Positions 1-9,743 of a DNA stretch of 64,000 nucleotides are shown here, in pieces; position 1 is the stretch's first letter, and the number at the start of each line of letters is the position of its first letter. The stretch is from the NCBI GenBank assembly GCA_002102225.1, contig LQPB01000092.1, forward strand, positions 124,001 through 188,000, written 5' to 3'. The notes under the pieces are model-generated. The model was given only the letters and a program-made list of their open reading frames with translations, had not been told where the DNA came from and made no database searches. The DNA comes from Mycobacterium interjectum (GTDB lineage Bacteria; Actinomycetota; Actinomycetes; Mycobacteriales; Mycobacteriaceae). A program made the translations under genes and the position numbers.

Positions 1-649
1 TGACGACCAGGCTGATACAGCCACCGACGGTGGCGCCCAGGACGAAGCTGGCGAACAGCAGGAAGTAGCCGAGCCAGTCCGCCGCCGTTCCGCCGGCGAT
101 GTGGCGTTCGATGCCCTGGCCCATCTTGACCAGGGTCCCGGTCACGTAGCTCAACGGCACCGACACCTCGCCATCCTTGACGAATGAGGTGTTCAACGCC
201 CCAATCGCGAAGGCCACCAACATGATCGGTGCGAAGTCGAGGAGATTTTCTTCCCATCCCTCATCGAGCACGTCCACCACGGTGGCGGCCAGCAGGCTGA
301 AGGTCGTGAGAACGGTGGGGCCGTGCGGATGCGCCACCCAGAAATGGCGCCGGCACACCGACGCGATCACCACGCCCGCGACGAAGCACACCAGCAGCAG
401 GGCCGCGGTCATCGACAGCAGCACGTCGCCGCGGAAATAGCCCAGCGCGGCCCGCTGGGCATTTCCCGTCATGAACGTCACGAAGTATCCGGCGGAATGG
501 GTGAACGCCGTCGCTCCCAGCACGCCGGCCAGCCCGGCCAGCACCCACGACAACCTCGACTCGCTGGTGAATATCCGACTCCCCGCGCGGGACATGTTGT
601 CAGACACGGCCCGTCGACGCAGCCGCATCTGGGGCGATCGCAGCCGCAT
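1..649 (-). CDS. DUF1275 (YoaK-like) membrane protein, cut by the window edge
   Basis: The minus strand is open from ATG 649 to the window edge, giving about 216 residues that continue off the left end. The translation is hydrophobic with about five or six membrane spans. It carries a conserved-looking early stretch, THSAGYFVTFMTGN, which is typical of DUF1275/YoaK integral membrane proteins (usually 220-240 aa), so only a short C-terminus should be missing. The ATG directly abuts the mak stop (TAG at 652-650), so the gene is probably translated with treS-mak. In-frame ATGs at 628 and 595 are alternative starts. It occupies the place of Rv0128 in M. tuberculosis as I recall it. The transported substrate is unknown. 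Confidence 0.8.
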   Translation of the reverse strand, partial: MRLRSPQMRLRRRAVSDNMSRAGSRIFTSESRLSWVLAGLAGVLGATAFTHSAGYFVTFMTGNAQRAALGYFRGDVLLSMTAALLLVCFVAGVVIASVCRRHFWVAHPHGPTVLTTFSLLAATVVDVLDEGWEENLLDFAPIMLVAFAIGALNTSFVKDGEVSVPLSYVTGTLVKMGQGIERHIAGGTAADWLGYFLLFASFVLGATVGGCISLVV

Positions 650-2010
650 CTAAGCGGCCGTCAGCCGGGCGATGGAGCGCAGCGGGATCGGTAGCCAGCC
701 GGGCCGGTGCCGCGCCTCGTAACCGGCCTCGTAAACCGCCTTGTCGAGTTCGTAGGCGGCCAGCAGCTGCGCGGAATCCCGCGGGTCGATCCCCGACACG
801 GCCGCGTAGCCGTCGCAGAACGCCGCGCAGTTGCGCTCGATCCATTCCCGCGCTCGGGCGGCGAGTTGCTTGTCACCGCCCTGATCGAGCAGGGGCCCGT
901 AGGCGGCGTACTCGAAGGAGCGCAAGACGCCGGCCACATCGCGCAACGGCGAGTCCGGCGCCCTGCGCTCGTCGAGCGGCTGCCCCGGCTCCCCTTCGAA
1001 GTCGATCAGCAGCCAGCTCTCCGGGGTCCGCAGCACCTGGCCCAGGTGCAAGTCGCCGTGCACGCGTTGCACGGTGACCGTCTCGCCGGCGAGCTTGCCG
1101 AATCGCTCTTCGATCGTTGCCGCATACTCCTCGAGTTCCGGAACCTTGGCGACGGTCGACGCCAGCCGTGCCAGCACCGTGTCCACCGGGAAGGTGGTCT
1201 CGGCCGTCCCCAGGGACTCGGCGAGCGTGGTGTGCACGGAGGCCACGGCTTCGCCCAGCCGGTTGGACTCGGCGGCGAAGTCGCCGCCGACTTCGTGGGC
1301 ATACAGGTCGCCCTCGGCGAACAGGTCCCGGATGCTGGCAGTGGCCATGGCCCAGCCTTCGGCGGCATTCGACGCAAATTCGGTCACCATGCCCAGCGGC
1401 CAAGCGTCCTCATCGGCCCCACCGTCCCGCGACGCCATCTCGTAGATGCCGAGCAACCGGGCCACGTGCGGGTTGCCCGCGCGCGCGAGCACCCGGTTCA
1501 GCTCGATGTCGGGGTTGATGCCGCTGCTGACGCGGCGGAACACCTTGAAGATGGCGCGCCGATCGAAGATCACGCTGGTATTGCTCTGCTCGGCGTCGGA
1601 GACATGCGGCATCGCGTCCAGCGGCAGCTCGACGCCGGGTTCCTTGGCGAACGTCACGTCGACGCCGGACGCACCGCGGGCGGCCGCGGAGTCGATCAGC
1701 GAGAGCAGGAAACGCGGGGCGTCGACGTCGTAGAGGGCGTCGAAGCCGGTCCGATCGTCCGCGGCGCCGATGGTGGCCACGGTGCTGTACTCCGAGACCG
1801 GCGCCGAATCCCACCCGACGATGACCTGGTAACGCTCGGCCGAGCCGTCGGCATAGTCGACGTCGACCAGCACCAGGTCGAGGTCATCCCGTAGCGGGAC
1901 GACGACGCCGGCCCGGGCGCCCGATAGCTCCCGGTTGCGACCGGCATACCAGCGTTGGTGCGGCAGCCACTCGGACCAGGGCAGCCTGGCGGGGCCCCCA
2001 GAAGGGACAG

Positions 2011-2014
<4 letters not shown>
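650..2014 (-). CDS. mak: Maltokinase (trehalose to maltose-1-phosphate pathway)
   Basis: The protein has 454 aa, close to mycobacterial Mak (about 455 aa). Maltokinase phosphorylates maltose with ATP to give maltose-1-phosphate, the donor used by GlgE for alpha-glucan synthesis. It has an aminoglycoside-phosphotransferase-like fold: the Brenner-type motif HGDLHLGQ has its catalytic Asp at residue 321, and the metal-binding LIDFEGEP has Asp338. The N-terminal 90 or so residues form the cap domain typical of Mak. The ATG overlaps the treS stop by four bases (ATGA, 2014-2011), so the two are translationally coupled and substrate can pass from TreS to Mak. Order and overlap match M. tuberculosis Rv0126-Rv0127 as I recall them. 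Confidence 0.95.
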
Positions 2015-3795
<1,781 letters not shown>

Positions 3796-3907
3796 GATGC
3801 CACGTGTACCCGACGCGGCACATCGGGAATCACCGCCGCCGCCGGACGACGAATCACGCTGTGCCGCAGCCGGACTGGATGGAAGGCGGGCATTATCCGC
3901 GCGGATA

Positions 3908-4966
3908 TCAGGCCGGCGGCCCGTCGACCAACGTCACCGGTCCGCTGCGGTCGCCGCCCGCCTTGGCGCGCCACTGCAGGATGATGGTGTCGCCGGGGTG
4001 ATGCGGGACCAGGACATCCGTCATCGAGGTGGCCCCGGTGATCGGCGTGTTGTCGACCGCGGTGATGACGTCGCCGGCCGAGATTCCGGCCGCCGCCGCG
4101 GGACCGCTGCCGACCACGCGTTCGACCCGCGCGCCGTTGCCGCCGTTGTCCGTGACGCCCAGGCCGAGGAAGGCCGTCGGGCCGATGTGCACCGTGTTCG
4201 ACGCCGCGCCCGACCGGATCTGCCCGGCCACCCCCATCGCGGTGCCGATCGGAATGGCGAAGCCCTGACCGCCGGACATCTTGTAGCTGTCGGTGGCGGC
4301 GGTGTTCATGCCGATCACCTGCCCGGCCTGGTTGACCATGGGCCCGCCCGAGTCACCTGGCCTGATGGCGGCGTCGGCCTGGATCAACCCGCCCAGGTTC
4401 TCCTCGGCGCCGGTCAGCGTGTCGGTGGCCGAGACGGTCTGGTTGAGCGCGACAACTTTGCCGGCCACCGCGCTGGGCGTTCCGCCCTGACCCCCGGCGT
4501 TGCCCAACGCCACGACCGGATCGCCGACCGAGACACCGCCACCGATGTTGGCGCTGGGCAGGCCGCCCCCACCGCGAAGCTGCAGGACGGCGACGTCCGC
4601 GGTCCGGTTGTAACCGATCACGTCGACGGCGTAGGTCTGGCCGTTGCCGACGGCGAAGGCGCTGATATCGGTGGCGCCCGAGATGACGTGATTGTTGGTG
4701 AGCACGACCCCGCCCGGATCGATGATGATGCCGGTTCCCGCGCCGATCGCGTTGTTGTAGCCGAACTTGGTGCTGATGTCGACGACCTGCGGCCCCACCT
4801 GGCCGACCATGCCGGACGGGTCGAGCGGCGCCATCGGCCGGTCGTGCGACGGCCCGGGAGGTGCGGCGGACGCCGGCGCCGTGGCCAGGCCCAGGCCCAG
4901 CCCGATCACGGCCTGCACGCTGATCAACCATGACCACCGAACTGAGCGGTGGTGCCATTTGCCCAT
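3908..4966 (-). CDS. pepA: Secreted trypsin-like serine protease with PDZ domain (PepA/Mtb32A-like)
   Basis: The protein has 352 aa from the chosen start. An open extension reaches 5032, but ATG 4966 has a perfect AGGAGG (4975-4980) and is followed by a signal peptide: basic MGKWHHRSVRW, a hydrophobic core, then APASAAPP. HtrA-type protease residues are His93 (NNHVIS), Asp124 (ADVAVLQ) and Ser206 (PGDSGGP). A C-terminal PDZ domain occupies about residues 240-340 (LGLGV...GDVITAVDN). It matches M. tuberculosis Rv0125 (PepA, the Mtb32A antigen) in length and position next to treS. The product is probably exported to the cell envelope or medium. Confidence 0.93.
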   Translation of the reverse strand: MGKWHHRSVRWSWLISVQAVIGLGLGLATAPASAAPPGPSHDRPMAPLDPSGMVGQVGPQVVDISTKFGYNNAIGAGTGIIIDPGGVVLTNNHVISGATDISAFAVGNGQTYAVDVIGYNRTADVAVLQLRGGGGLPSANIGGGVSVGDPVVALGNAGGQGGTPSAVAGKVVALNQTVSATDTLTGAEENLGGLIQADAAIRPGDSGGPMVNQAGQVIGMNTAATDSYKMSGGQGFAIPIGTAMGVAGQIRSGAASNTVHIGPTAFLGLGVTDNGGNGARVERVVGSGPAAAAGISAGDVITAVDNTPITGATSMTDVLVPHHPGDTIILQWRAKAGGDRSGPVTLVDGPPA

Positions 4967-5036
4967 CCCCGTCACCTCCTGCTTCGCGATCAGAACCGGA
5001 ATCGGCCCAGCCTCCGCGTCTGGGCGACACAACTCG

Positions 5037-5059
5037 ATCTGTATAACCGTAATGCAGAT
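5037..5059. repeat. Imperfect inverted repeat upstream of pepA
   Basis: ATCTGTAT and ATGCAGAT face each other (7 of 8 bases complementary) around AACCGTA, in the divergent space between pepA and the PPOX gene. On the minus strand it includes an AT-rich TTATAC stretch that could be part of the pepA promoter. The size and place fit an operator, but no regulator can be assigned. Confidence 0.35.
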
Positions 5060-5200
5060 AGCTATGCGGGACCGTGGTCACTCCCTATTTGGCCCGCTCG
5101 CCCGCGGCCGCGCTCAGCCCCCGGACCGGTGTGATCGGGTGCGCGTGAGGTCGCGGGTCTGCGCCGGCATGCGGTCAAACGAAACCCGCGGTCCGGCCCT

Positions 5201-5206
5201 TAAGCT
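5201..5206 (+). promoter_or_regulatory. Probable -10 box (TAAGCT) of a leaderless transcript
   Basis: TAAGCT fits the mycobacterial -10 pattern TANNNT and ends seven bases before the GTG at 5213. No ribosome binding site lies between them. This is the arrangement expected when transcription starts on the first base of the start codon. Confidence 0.5.
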
Positions 5207-5212
5207 GACAGC

Positions 5213-5635
5213 GTGGGCGAATTCGACCCGAAGGTCCGATTCACACAATCCCCGATAGCCCGGCTCGCGACGGCCACGCCCGAGGGCATTCCACACCTGG
5301 TGCCGGTGGTGTTCGCCGTCGACGATTCGCGCGGCGACCCCGACGTCGTCTACACCGCCGTCGACGCCAAGCCCAAGGCCACGCGGCGGCTGCGGCGCCT
5401 GGCCAACATCGAGCGCAATCCGCAGGTCAGCCTGCTCGTCGACCACTACGACGACGACTGGGAGCGGCTGTGGTGGGTCCGGGCCGACGGTGTCGCGGCG
5501 ATTCACGTCGCCGGCGAGCCGATGTCGACCGGATTTCGGTTGCTGCGCGCCAAATACCCCCAGTACCAGTCCGTTTCGTTGGACGGCCCGGTGATTGCGG
5601 TCACGGTGCGGCGCTGGTCGAGCTGGCACGCCTGA
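5213..5635 (+). CDS. PPOX-class, probably F420-dependent oxidoreductase (Rv0121c family)
   Basis: The 140-aa protein has the split beta-barrel of the pyridoxamine-phosphate-oxidase-like flavin/F420 family. It opens with FTQSPIARLATATPEGIPHLVPVVFA, shown here only to the key words RLATATPEG and PHLVPV. It continues through RLANIERNPQVSLLVDHY (RNPQVSLLVD) and WWVRADGVA, which is the TIGR03668 pattern built on Rv0121. Such proteins bind F420 or flavin and reduce unknown substrates. GTG 5213 is chosen because a -10 box sits seven bases upstream. It diverges from pepA and is followed 145 bases later by fusA2, as in M. tuberculosis. Confidence 0.85.
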   Translation: MGEFDPKVRFTQSPIARLATATPEGIPHLVPVVFAVDDSRGDPDVVYTAVDAKPKATRRLRRLANIERNPQVSLLVDHYDDDWERLWWVRADGVAAIHVAGEPMSTGFRLLRAKYPQYQSVSLDGPVIAVTVRRWSSWHA

Positions 5636-5780
5636 CGCACGCGACTCCGAGGGCCCGATTGTGGCCGGCCGGCGGCCTTGTGTTGGGCGGCAGTTGGGGG
5701 AAAAGTTGCCTACAGCGTCCTGTGGCCCACGCCACACCGCGCCACAGCACGCCGCAGCGCTGCAGAACTGGAGGAAAGTC

Positions 5781-7928
5781 ATGGCGGACAAGGCGAACGC
5801 TTCGCAGGGCGCGGGGGCCGCTCCCACCGCGACCGGTCCGGGCGATGTTCGCAATGTGGTCCTGGTGGGTCCCTCGGGCGGCGGCAAGACCACCCTGGTC
5901 GAGGCCCTGCTGGTCGCCGGAGGCGTGCTGTCCCGCCCGGGCTCGGTCACCGAGGGCAACACGGTCTGTGACTACGACGACGCCGAGATCCGGCAACAGC
6001 GCTCCGTGGGCGTCGCCGTCGCGTCCCTTTCCCACGACGGCATCAAGGTCAACCTGGTGGACACCCCCGGGTACGCCGATTTCGTGGGCGAGTTGCGCGC
6101 CGGGCTGCGCGCCGCCGATTGCGCGCTGTTCGTGATCGCGGCGAACGAAGGAGTCGACGAGCCGACCAAGTCGCTCTGGCAGGAATGCAGCCAGGTCGGG
6201 ATGCCCCGCGCCGTCGTGATCACCAAGCTCGACCACGCGCGCGCGAACTATCAAGAGGCGCTGGCCGCCGCGCAAAACGCGTTCGGCGACAAGGTCTTAC
6301 CGTTGTACCTGCCGACCTCGGACGGGCTGATCGGCCTGCTGTCGCAGCAGCGATACCTCTACTCCGGCGGCAAGCGGACCATCCAGCCGCCGGACGAGTC
6401 CGACGCCGACCGGATCGAGGAAGCGCGGGGCACCCTGATCGAGGGGATCATCGAGGAGTCCGAGGACGAGTCCCTGATGGAGCGCTACCTGGGCGGCGAG
6501 TCGATCGACGAGTCGGTGCTCATCGCCGACCTGGAACAAGCCGTCGCCCGCGCCTCCTTCTTCCCGGTCATCCCCGTGTGCAGCGGCACCGGCGTCGGCA
6601 CGCTGGAATTGCTGGAGGTCGCCACGCGGGGATTCCCGTCTCCGATGGAACACCCGCTACCGGAAGTCTTCACGCCGAACGGTGCCACGCACGCAACGCT
6701 GGCCTGCGACGCCGGTGCGCCGTTGCTCGCCGAGGTGGTGAAGACCACGTCGGATCCCTACGTCGGCAGGGTGAGCCTGGTCCGGGTCTTTTCCGGGACC
6801 ATCAGGCCCGACACGACGGTTCATGTGTCGGGCCATTTTGCGTCGTTCTTCGGCGGGACCAACGGGAACGGGCATTCGCACCCCGACCACGACGAGGACG
6901 AACGCATCGGCGTGCTCTCCTTTCCCCTCGGCAAGCAGCAGCGCCCCGCGACCACCGTGGTCGCGGGCGACATCTGCGCCATCGGCAAGCTGAGCCGCGC
7001 CGAAACCGGCGACACCCTGTCGGACAAGTCCGAGCCGCTGGTTCTCAAGCCATGGACGATGCCGGAGCCGCTGCTGCCGGTGGCCATTCAGGCGCACGCC
7101 AAGACCGACGAAGACAAACTGTCGGTGGGACTGGGGCGGCTGGCCGCCGAGGACCCGACGCTGCGGATCGAACAGAACCAGGAAACGCACCAGATCGTGC
7201 TGTGGTGCATGGGCGAGGCCCATGCCGGCGTCGTCCTCGACGCGCTGGCCAACCGGTACGGCGTCACCGTGGACACGGTCGATCTGCGCGTCCCGCTGCG
7301 AGAAACGTTCAGCGGCAAGGCGAAAGGGCACGGCCGCCACATCAAGCAGTCGGGTGGGCATGGCCAGTACGCGGTGTGCGACATCGAGGTGGAGCCACTG
7401 CCGGAGGGCTCGGGGTTCGAGTTCGTCGACAAGGTGGTCGGGGGGGCGGTGCCGCGCCAGTTCATCCCGAGCGTGGAAAAGGGCGTGCGCGCCCAGATGG
7501 AAAAGGGCGTGCACGCCGGTTACCCCGTCGTCGACATCCGGGTCACGCTGTTCGACGGCAAGGCGCACAGCGTGGACTCGTCGGACTTCGCGTTCCAGGC
7601 CGCGGGCGCGCTGGCGCTCCGGGAGGCGGCGGCGGCGACACGGGTGGCCCTGCTCGAGCCCATCGATGAGATCTCGGTACTGGTGCCCGACGATTACGTC
7701 GGCGCGGTGATGGGCGACCTGTCGGGCCGTCGCGGCCGGGTGCTCGGCAGCGACACCGCCGGCCACGAACGCACGGTGGTCAAGGCGGAGGTGCCTCAGG
7801 TCGAGCTGACCCGCTATGCGATCGACCTGCGCTCGCTCTCGCACGGCGCCGCGTCGTTCACCCGCTCCTTCGCCCGCTACGAGCCCATGCCGGAGACCGC
7901 GGCGGCCCGCGTGAAAACCACGGCGTGA
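5781..7928 (+). CDS. fusA2: Elongation factor G-like protein FusA2
   Basis: The 715-aa start is fixed by GAGGAAAG just before ATG 5781; upstream codons only extend the open frame. It has EF-G domain order: a GTPase domain with P-loop GPSGGGKTT near residue 30 and switch II DTPGYADF, then the domain II barrel and domains III-V ending near VPDDYVGAVMGDLSGRRG. It is a divergent paralogue. The usual NKxD base-recognition motif reads ITKLD, and domain II carries a histidine/acidic insert (GNGHSHPDHDEDE). It matches M. tuberculosis FusA2 (Rv0120c, about 714 aa). The role of FusA2 is not established. Translocation, ribosome recycling or a stress role are all possible, and canonical EF-G lies elsewhere. 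Confidence 0.92.
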   Translation: MADKANASQGAGAAPTATGPGDVRNVVLVGPSGGGKTTLVEALLVAGGVLSRPGSVTEGNTVCDYDDAEIRQQRSVGVAVASLSHDGIKVNLVDTPGYADFVGELRAGLRAADCALFVIAANEGVDEPTKSLWQECSQVGMPRAVVITKLDHARANYQEALAAAQNAFGDKVLPLYLPTSDGLIGLLSQQRYLYSGGKRTIQPPDESDADRIEEARGTLIEGIIEESEDESLMERYLGGESIDESVLIADLEQAVARASFFPVIPVCSGTGVGTLELLEVATRGFPSPMEHPLPEVFTPNGATHATLACDAGAPLLAEVVKTTSDPYVGRVSLVRVFSGTIRPDTTVHVSGHFASFFGGTNGNGHSHPDHDEDERIGVLSFPLGKQQRPATTVVAGDICAIGKLSRAETGDTLSDKSEPLVLKPWTMPEPLLPVAIQAHAKTDEDKLSVGLGRLAAEDPTLRIEQNQETHQIVLWCMGEAHAGVVLDALANRYGVTVDTVDLRVPLRETFSGKAKGHGRHIKQSGGHGQYAVCDIEVEPLPEGSGFEFVDKVVGGAVPRQFIPSVEKGVRAQMEKGVHAGYPVVDIRVTLFDGKAHSVDSSDFAFQAAGALALREAAAATRVALLEPIDEISVLVPDDYVGAVMGDLSGRRGRVLGSDTAGHERTVVKAEVPQVELTRYAIDLRSLSHGAASFTRSFARYEPMPETAAARVKTTA

Positions 7929-7961
7929 CAAGCGATCGGCGCGGGTAGACGCTTCACGGGC

Positions 7962-9512
7962 CTAGCCCCCACTCCCGAATTGGCCGGCCACGGCGCGGCG
8001 GTCCAGCGAGCCTTTCGCGGTGTGCGGCAGCGCGTCGGCCTCCCGGAAGGTGGCGGGCACCTCGTAGGCCGCCAGGCGCTCGCGGCAAAACACAGCGAGC
8101 TCGGCCGGTGTGGGCGCCGGCGATTCCCGCGGAACGATCACCGCGGCCACCGTCTCCCCGTACATCTTGTCCGGCAGCCCGAACACCGCCACCTCCAGGA
8201 CGTTGGGGTGGGTGGCCAGCACGCCCTCGACGCGTTCGGGCGATATCTTCTCACCGCCCCGATTGATCAGTTCCTTGATCCGGCCCCGGATGACCAGGTC
8301 GCCGGCCGCCGTCAGCGAGCCCAAATCGCCTGTGCGCAGCCAGCCGTCGGTGAAGTTGGCGGCGGTGATCGCCGGGTCGCCGAGGTAGCCCCGCACCACG
8401 GTGGGCCCGCGCAACCAGACCTCGCCGACGGCTTCCGCCGGCAGGGGCCGGCCGTCGGGACCGGCGATCCGGATCTCCGGGCCGGTCGACGCGCCGACGA
8501 GACCGGCTGTGGCGGCTGGATTTTCGGTCTTGCCGATGCCCGTCGTCGCCACCTGATGGGTCGCCTCGGTCATGCCGAACGCGCACACCACCGGCGCCGA
8601 AAACGTCTCGTGCAGCGACTGCGCCGTCTCCGGGGTGAGGGGCGCGCTGCAGCTGCGGATGAACCGCAGGGCCACCCGTTCGCTTCCCGGCCGCTCGGTC
8701 CTGCTGCGCTCCAACAGGATTTGATGGATCGTCGGCACGGCGGTGTACCAGGTGGCCGCGACTGCGTCGATGTCGTCCCAGAAAGTGTGCGCCGAGAACC
8801 GCCCACGGGCCGGGAGCAGCACGGTGCCCCCGGACGCCAGGGTGGACAGCAAGGCCGCGATCAACCCGTGACCGTGGTAGAGCGGCATCACCGCCACCGT
8901 CGCATCCTGGGGGCCCAGCCCGTAGCCGGCGACGATCGCCCGCACCGAGCTGGCGATGTTGTCGTGCGTCCACGGGACCATCTTCGGCACCCCCGTGGTT
9001 CCGCCGGTGAACATGATCATGGCGTCGTCGTCGCGCAGCCCCTCGGGTGCCGAAACGTCGCGCTCCGGCGCCGTCGCGGCATCGAGGCGCACCGCCGGCA
9101 TGCCCGCACCGCCGACGGTCACGGCGATCGTCCACCGGCGCAGCGCCGGTTCCCGCTCGTCGCCGGGCGCGTCACCGTCGACCAGCACCGCCCGCGCGCC
9201 CACCGCCTCGCTTCGCGTGCGCTGGTCGCCGACCGGCAAGGCCGGGTCCAGCGGGACCACGATCAGCCCGGCGCGCAGCGAGGCCAGCAGGCCCACGACG
9301 AACTCGGCGTTGCTGCCGGCGCGCAGCGCGACGCGATCACCGGGCCGCAGCCCGTTCCGCTTCAGCTGCGCGGCCAGGTCGTCGACCAGTCGAACCAGGT
9401 CGCGGTAGTTGACCGGTAGGCGATCGGGGGTGACGACGAGCGCCGGGGCGTCCGGCCGCCGGCTCGCCGCCATGTCGACCAGATCGGCGACCGCGTGATT
9501 GCTCGTCCTCAT
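7962..9512 (-). CDS. fadD7: Acyl-CoA synthetase FadD7 (AMP-forming)
   Basis: The protein has 516 aa from ATG 9512, which has AAGGGG upstream; the open frame to 9557 is an unneeded extension. ANL-superfamily motifs are A3 MFTGGTTGVPK near residue 165, the A5-type FGMTEATHQ, A7 WLRTGDLG and A8 GRIKELINRGGEKISP, with the catalytic Lys near HTAKGSLDRR at the C-terminus. It activates a carboxylic acid to an acyl-AMP and then a CoA thioester. Its relatives include oxalyl-CoA synthetases, which fits the oxalyl-CoA decarboxylase gene oxcA placed divergently 231 bases away. The gene is convergent with fusA2. Same order as Rv0118c-Rv0120c in M. tuberculosis as I recall it. Confidence 0.9.
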   Translation of the reverse strand: MRTSNHAVADLVDMAASRRPDAPALVVTPDRLPVNYRDLVRLVDDLAAQLKRNGLRPGDRVALRAGSNAEFVVGLLASLRAGLIVVPLDPALPVGDQRTRSEAVGARAVLVDGDAPGDEREPALRRWTIAVTVGGAGMPAVRLDAATAPERDVSAPEGLRDDDAMIMFTGGTTGVPKMVPWTHDNIASSVRAIVAGYGLGPQDATVAVMPLYHGHGLIAALLSTLASGGTVLLPARGRFSAHTFWDDIDAVAATWYTAVPTIHQILLERSRTERPGSERVALRFIRSCSAPLTPETAQSLHETFSAPVVCAFGMTEATHQVATTGIGKTENPAATAGLVGASTGPEIRIAGPDGRPLPAEAVGEVWLRGPTVVRGYLGDPAITAANFTDGWLRTGDLGSLTAAGDLVIRGRIKELINRGGEKISPERVEGVLATHPNVLEVAVFGLPDKMYGETVAAVIVPRESPAPTPAELAVFCRERLAAYEVPATFREADALPHTAKGSLDRRAVAGQFGSGG

Positions 9513-9598
9513 CGCCCAACCCCTTCCGTTGCGTGTGAAAGCTCCTGTTGGCACCATGCCGTGACATTCGTCCGTCCGTCCAATACCGATCCGCTCAC

Positions 9599-9623
9599 TA
9601 TCGATAAGTGGGGGCTATCGATA
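9599..9623. promoter_or_regulatory. Paired TATCGATA palindromes between fadD7 and oxcA
   Basis: Two identical 8-base palindromes, TATCGATA, lie at 9599-9606 and 9616-9623. They are 17 bases apart centre to centre, in the divergent fadD7/oxcA promoter region. The tandem spacing resembles a two-site operator. OxyS, a LysR protein encoded next door, is the obvious candidate, but the pair could equally serve an unlinked regulator. Confidence 0.45.
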
Positions 9624-9743
9624 GACGGCGTGAATCGCTGCATAGCGGCTTAGTCTTGGACAGCCGCGCGCACCGGCACAACAGTGAATGGCGTAGGCAG
9701 TTACGGGCAGATCCGGCATCACGCTCACAAGGAGGCCGCCACC

